Source: Chinchilla lanigera
Taxonomy: Eukaryota; Chordata; Mammalia; Rodentia; Chinchillidae
Length of the DNA: 64,000 nucleotides
Assembly: GCF_000276665.1 (NCBI RefSeq)
Contig: NW_004955518.1
Coordinates: 1,502,322-1,566,321 of the forward strand
Reading direction: 5' to 3'
Part shown: positions 60,985 through 64,000 of the stretch, piece by piece
Layout: the number at the start of each line of letters is the position of its first letter
Position numbering within the stretch: position 1 is the stretch's first letter
The notes under the pieces: generated by a model
What the model was told of the DNA's origin: nothing
What the model saw: the letters and a program-made list of their open reading frames with translations, nothing else
Database searches by the model: none
Made by a program: the position numbers and the translations under genes

Positions 60985-62030
60985 TAATAACATTAAACAA
61001 TGAGTACTTAACAGGAAAAGATCACAAAAATAAGGTATTGAATTTTTAATATTTATTGAGTGTATAAAAAAAGCATCAAAATTTTCAACATTAACCGTTT
61101 TGTAGACAAAATCTAAAAAAGAACAACAAATAAATTCTTATATGAACTACAATGAAAATACCAATAGTACTTTACAAAAAAATCTTCAATTATCATACCT
61201 AAGGCATTCTGCACACATGACAACACATATTCCACACACACAAATTACTTTGCTTTCCTGACCTTTTTATAGGGCATACTTGACACCTCACTGGTCTTAC
61301 TATTTTGTCAGGAGGTTCTTATTATATTATACAGTGTGTAATTAAAAGGAACATGAAATATCAATAATGTAAAGTACTGAATTCCTAATATGCATTGTGC
61401 ATATAGAATAGACATCAGCATTTGCACATCAGCTGTGTACCTGCTTACAAAACCAAAAAGATACATCAGAAATAAATTCCTGTGTGAACTACAATGAAAA
61501 TACTAATAGAATTCTACAGCAAAAATTAGCTTTGCTTCAATTGTGACACCTAAGGCAGTCTTCACACATGACAACTGCATGTTCCATGCACACCTCTCGC
61601 TTACACTGTTATCATATGTGCTTAGCTTTCCTTTCCTATGTGGCAGTCTTATCATCTCTCTTCCTGTTTTGTTAGGAGCTTCCTACAATATTGTACAACA
61701 TGCACATGGCAGGGAAATAAGATAACAGTAAAATAAAATATCAAATACGTAATGAGTACTTTGAATAGACATCAGCATTTTCCTGTCAGCTATTTACTTC
61801 TTTACCAATCCTAAAATGTATCATCAAAAATAAAAGCCTATGTGAACTATGATGTAAACATAAACAAAAGTCCACCACAGAAATAATCTTTGCTTTAACT
61901 GCCACACCTAAGTCAGTCTTCACATATGACAACTACCTATTCCATACACAAGTATCACTTATGCTGACAGCACGTATGTTTTGCTTTCCTGTCCTTCTTT
62001 GTAGGGCATGGTTGACATTTTTTTTTCCAG
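60985..62030 (-). repeat. Three tandem copies of the piggyBac C-terminal / 3' module
   Basis: Three diverged direct copies can be aligned on the homologous words CACCTAAGGCATTCT (61196), CACCTAAGGCAGTCT (61547) and CACCTAAGTCAGTCT (61905), giving periods of about 351 and 358 bp. Each also shares 'TATATGAACTACAATGAAAAT'-like, 'CATCAGC'-like and 'TTGCTTTCCTG'-like words. On the minus strand each carries the end of a cysteine-rich domain and a stop at the homologous place (61897-61895 TAA, 61539-61537 TGA, 61188-61186 TGA). The middle copy keeps the most cysteines, VCMEHAVVMCEDCLRCHN. Outer boundaries are approximate. Confidence 0.8.
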
Positions 62031-63813
62031 TTGTTGTAGTACCTCTTTGTGATGTTACACCTGCCTATTCACCTGTCAGCTCACCAGTGTGTTCCATGAT
62101 TTTTTTGGACAGAAACAAAATTTGTTTTTCTTCTGCTATAAATGATCTCTTATGAGCTCCAGTCTCAATCCTCTAAGAAAATTTCTCTGTGATATTTTTT
62201 ACTTGTTATTTTCTTTGTAAACTATCAAATTATTTATGCCACACCTTTAAGATCAAGTAAAATAAAATCAGTCGCCAATGTTTTGTGTTTCAAATGACAT
62301 GACAGATAACTCATAACTCATCAGCAATAGCTACTCTAACTTTAGTTTTGTTGTAGAAAGTTTCCATCTCAGCCTTCTGTTTTGTTGCAGTTTCCCTGTC
62401 AGTATTCCCATCATGGTGAAATGTTGACATTGGCAGTACTAGTTTGTTTTTCTTTACCATATAGGAGGCCAATGTTACATCCTTCTAAAATCCAAAGATT
62501 TCACTACACAATGTTTTCAAATTGCAACATTTCATTTGGAATTTCTTCTTTATTCCTGTGTACAGTTCCTGCGCTGGTCAACTTGAGCTCTGTTAGCAAA
62601 TGTAGTATCAGTTGGAAACTAGTAAACCAATTCTCAAATGTCACATTCCAATTTGTTTGGGAGATGGGAGCAACAAGTCTGTTCACAACATCATCCGGTT
62701 TATTACTGTACAAATAAGGACCTGATGGCTGAGTTCTAGGATAAATGTCTAAATTGAAAGAATAATAAGTCTTCATATGTACAAGGGCATAAATATTTAT
62801 GCCATGGTTTGATCCATCTCTTTTCCAAGTCTTTTACATTCCTGTGATTATCATGAGAAATCCCTGTTAAGTACAGGGATATAAATATTATCAATTTAGT
62901 TACTGAGGTGTCATAATAAATACATTTTAAAATATGTCTATTGGTGCACACAGAATGTTTTAGTTGCATTTCAGCCTCTGTGCATTTCACATCTTGTAGC
63001 ATTTTGTCTGTAACAGTTTCCAACATTGAATGGCACTGCTAGCATTCTGTCCAATAGGTTTCATCCCTGCCAAGACACTCTATATTTTCAGACCTAGTTC
63101 TAACATTGGATTGTTCCATTTGGTTGCATGGCCATTTTGCAACATTTTGACTAGTCAAATATATACTCACATTGCTGTTTTCTTTGTCATCTGAATTAAG
63201 AAAGTCTTCATTCCCTATGTCTGTGTCAGGTGATTCTAGCTCCACTTTACTGTCATAGAAGCTTTGGCTCACATGGCCAACATCAAAGTCATCATCATCA
63301 TAGACGCACACCACTTTTCTGCTATGAAAGCATGTATTTTACCATAATGGGTCATCTTCATCAGCAATATATGAGTAATCTGATGATTCACTTTTGACCT
63401 CTGTCTTAATTACTTCTCTCCTTGCTGAGACAAAATACTTGACACTCAAAATTAAAGGGGAAAAGGTTTATTTAGCTCAGTTTGTAGAGGTTTCAGTCTA
63501 TAATTGGCTGGCTCCAAGGCAAGGTGATACATGGCACAGGGGCAACAGTACATGGCAGTGGAAGACAGCAAAAGCAGCAGGAGAGAAGAGCAGAGAGACA
63601 AGCTTCTTTCTGCCTTTTCATCTTATCCAGACTTCTGGGATTAGGATGGCACCAATCCAATCAGTTGACTGATCTAACAATCACCTACCCTTAATTCCAT
63701 CACCCTTAATCCCAGTGAAACCTTTATGACTGCTCGAGGGTTTCAGGAGACATCTAGACACAAACCATAACAACCTCCTCCAAAATTTGCAGATCTGGTT
63801 TTTCATGTGCCAT
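61895..63813 (-). pseudogene. piggyBac-family transposase pseudogene
   Basis: This was the transposase of a cut-and-paste piggyBac element. Reading on the minus strand, ATG at 63813 opens a short frame MAHEKPDLQILEEV that runs into an inserted LTR (63772-63402). The same frame resumes below 63401 as an acidic, serine-rich N-terminus (63396-63039), ending with an RTRSENI block like that before the family's catalytic core. The frame at 63026-62736 matches the region after it (KDNH-like SHDNHRNVKDLEKRW). The frame at 62776-62504 holds the core's NVTFENWFTS and AGTVHRNKEEIP. A block with the first catalytic aspartate appears deleted between these two (about 62,750). NWFTS is preceded by Glu where the family has its second catalytic Asp. 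The third catalytic Asp (in GGVD) is Ala at about 62310. The C-terminus (61895-62012) is a decayed cysteine-rich zinc-binding domain. Many stops and frameshifts make it inactive. Confidence 0.82.
63397..63777 (-). mobile_element. Solo MaLR-type LTR inserted in the piggyBac N-terminus, 5-bp TSD
   Basis: The LTR body is 63402-63772, TGTCTTAATTAC at the left and ACCATAACA at the right (TG...CA). The 5-bp duplication ACCTC stands at 63397-63401 and 63773-63777, exactly as expected for ERVL-class integration. Antisense features include 'GAGACAAAATACTTGACACT' and 'AAGGTTTATTTAGCTCAGTT', with the poly(A) signal complement. No internal sequence is attached, so it is a solo LTR. It interrupts the transposase frame. 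Confidence 0.88.
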
Positions 63814-64000
63814 TGTACAGATTTGGGCTACTTCTATCAGAAAGATCAAAAGAAAGCTTTTTTATTTTTAACAAATCCTAGAGTGTTGTGGGTCTATCAC
63901 ACCCTCTCTGATGCTCAAGTAAACATAAACAAAGCAGTTAGAGGCAGCGAGTTCTCCGGGAGCGGCAGGGCTCCTGGGTCCGAGAGTGGGCCGGACTCAT
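63814..64000. other. 5' flank of the piggyBac frame, ending in CpG-rich sequence
   Basis: No terminal inverted repeat is seen here. The last about 65 bases have five CpG dinucleotides (GCGAG, CCGGG, GCGGC, CCGAG, CCGGAC), unlike the rest of the window. This could be the edge of a CpG island or a gene start to the right of the window. Confidence 0.4.

Noticed and set aside
60860..61012. piggyBac terminal inverted repeat at a TTAA near 60877 or 61008
   Set aside because: The sequences beside these TTAA words lack the CCC-type start expected of piggyBac ends, and no matching right end was found in the window.
60985..62030. CRISPR-like or satellite array
   Set aside because: Only three diverged units of about 355 bp with a coding-derived core; no short-repeat/spacer structure.
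62382..62717. 111-codon plus-strand ORF
   Set aside because: It is the antisense shadow of the piggyBac transposase frame at 62504-62776 on the minus strand.
63868..63871. TTAA near the right side as the piggyBac integration site
   Set aside because: It is embedded in a T-rich tract and lacks a paired inverted end.

Overview
This window is mammalian nuclear DNA, AT-rich, from a rodent. The rodent call rests on tRNA-derived ID SINEs (at about 5.2, 10.2, 22.7, 48.7 and 52.6 kb), on a B1 monomer with the internal tandem duplication typical of rodent B1 (22.0 kb), and on rodent-type L1 and MaLR elements. No B2 or B4 SINE was recognised, so a non-murine rodent is possible, but I cannot fix the lineage. 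There is no bacterial-style gene content: no operons, tRNA operons, IS elements or CRISPR arrays. Nearly all the open reading frames are chance ORFs in non-coding DNA. The long ones are L1 ORF2.

Layout. 0-3.5 kb: an L1 3' end, a 30-bp U6 snRNA fragment between short direct repeats, a very short 5'-truncated L1 with target-site duplications (TSDs), and an ERVL-type LTR. 5-10.3 kb: an ID SINE, ancient L1 debris, a Tigger-like MITE with TA duplication, MIR, and a MER5-like hAT relic split by an L1 fragment. 10.7-12.6 kb: weak minus-strand exon and 3'-end signals. 17.4-19.3 kb: a decayed L1 ORF2. 19.9-20.1 kb: a well-bounded plus-strand exon candidate. 20.3-23.1 kb: old LINE DNA hit by an inverted B1 pair and an ID. 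25.3-26.3 kb: an LTR and a MER2-like element. 28-41 kb: MIR and MLT1 relics, a dispersed 130-bp duplication, and otherwise unannotatable DNA. 41.6-42.3 kb: an ERVL LTR and an inverted-repeat structure. 44.65-46.18 kb: a young L1 with perfect TSDs and an unbroken ORF2 C-terminus. 47-56 kb: MaLR, ID, L2 and MLT1 relics, plus a 66-bp in-frame exon candidate on the minus strand at 56.0 kb. 56.86-60.41 kb: a 3.5-kb minus-strand L1 with TSDs. 60.9-63.85 kb: a decayed piggyBac transposase gene on the minus strand. The last 70 bases turn CpG-rich.

The most unusual locus is the piggyBac relic. The transposase keeps a recognisable start, an acidic N-terminus, an insertion-domain-like segment, an NWFTS-like motif and a cysteine-rich C-terminus. 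The C-terminal cysteine-rich module with its downstream DNA is present three times in tandem (period about 351-358 bp), each copy with a stop codon at the homologous place. The N-terminus is split by a solo MaLR LTR with a clean 5-bp TSD. Catalytic positions are lost, so this copy is dead. The triple tail and its origin deserve attention.

No host protein-coding gene can be named. The window is probably intergenic or intronic.
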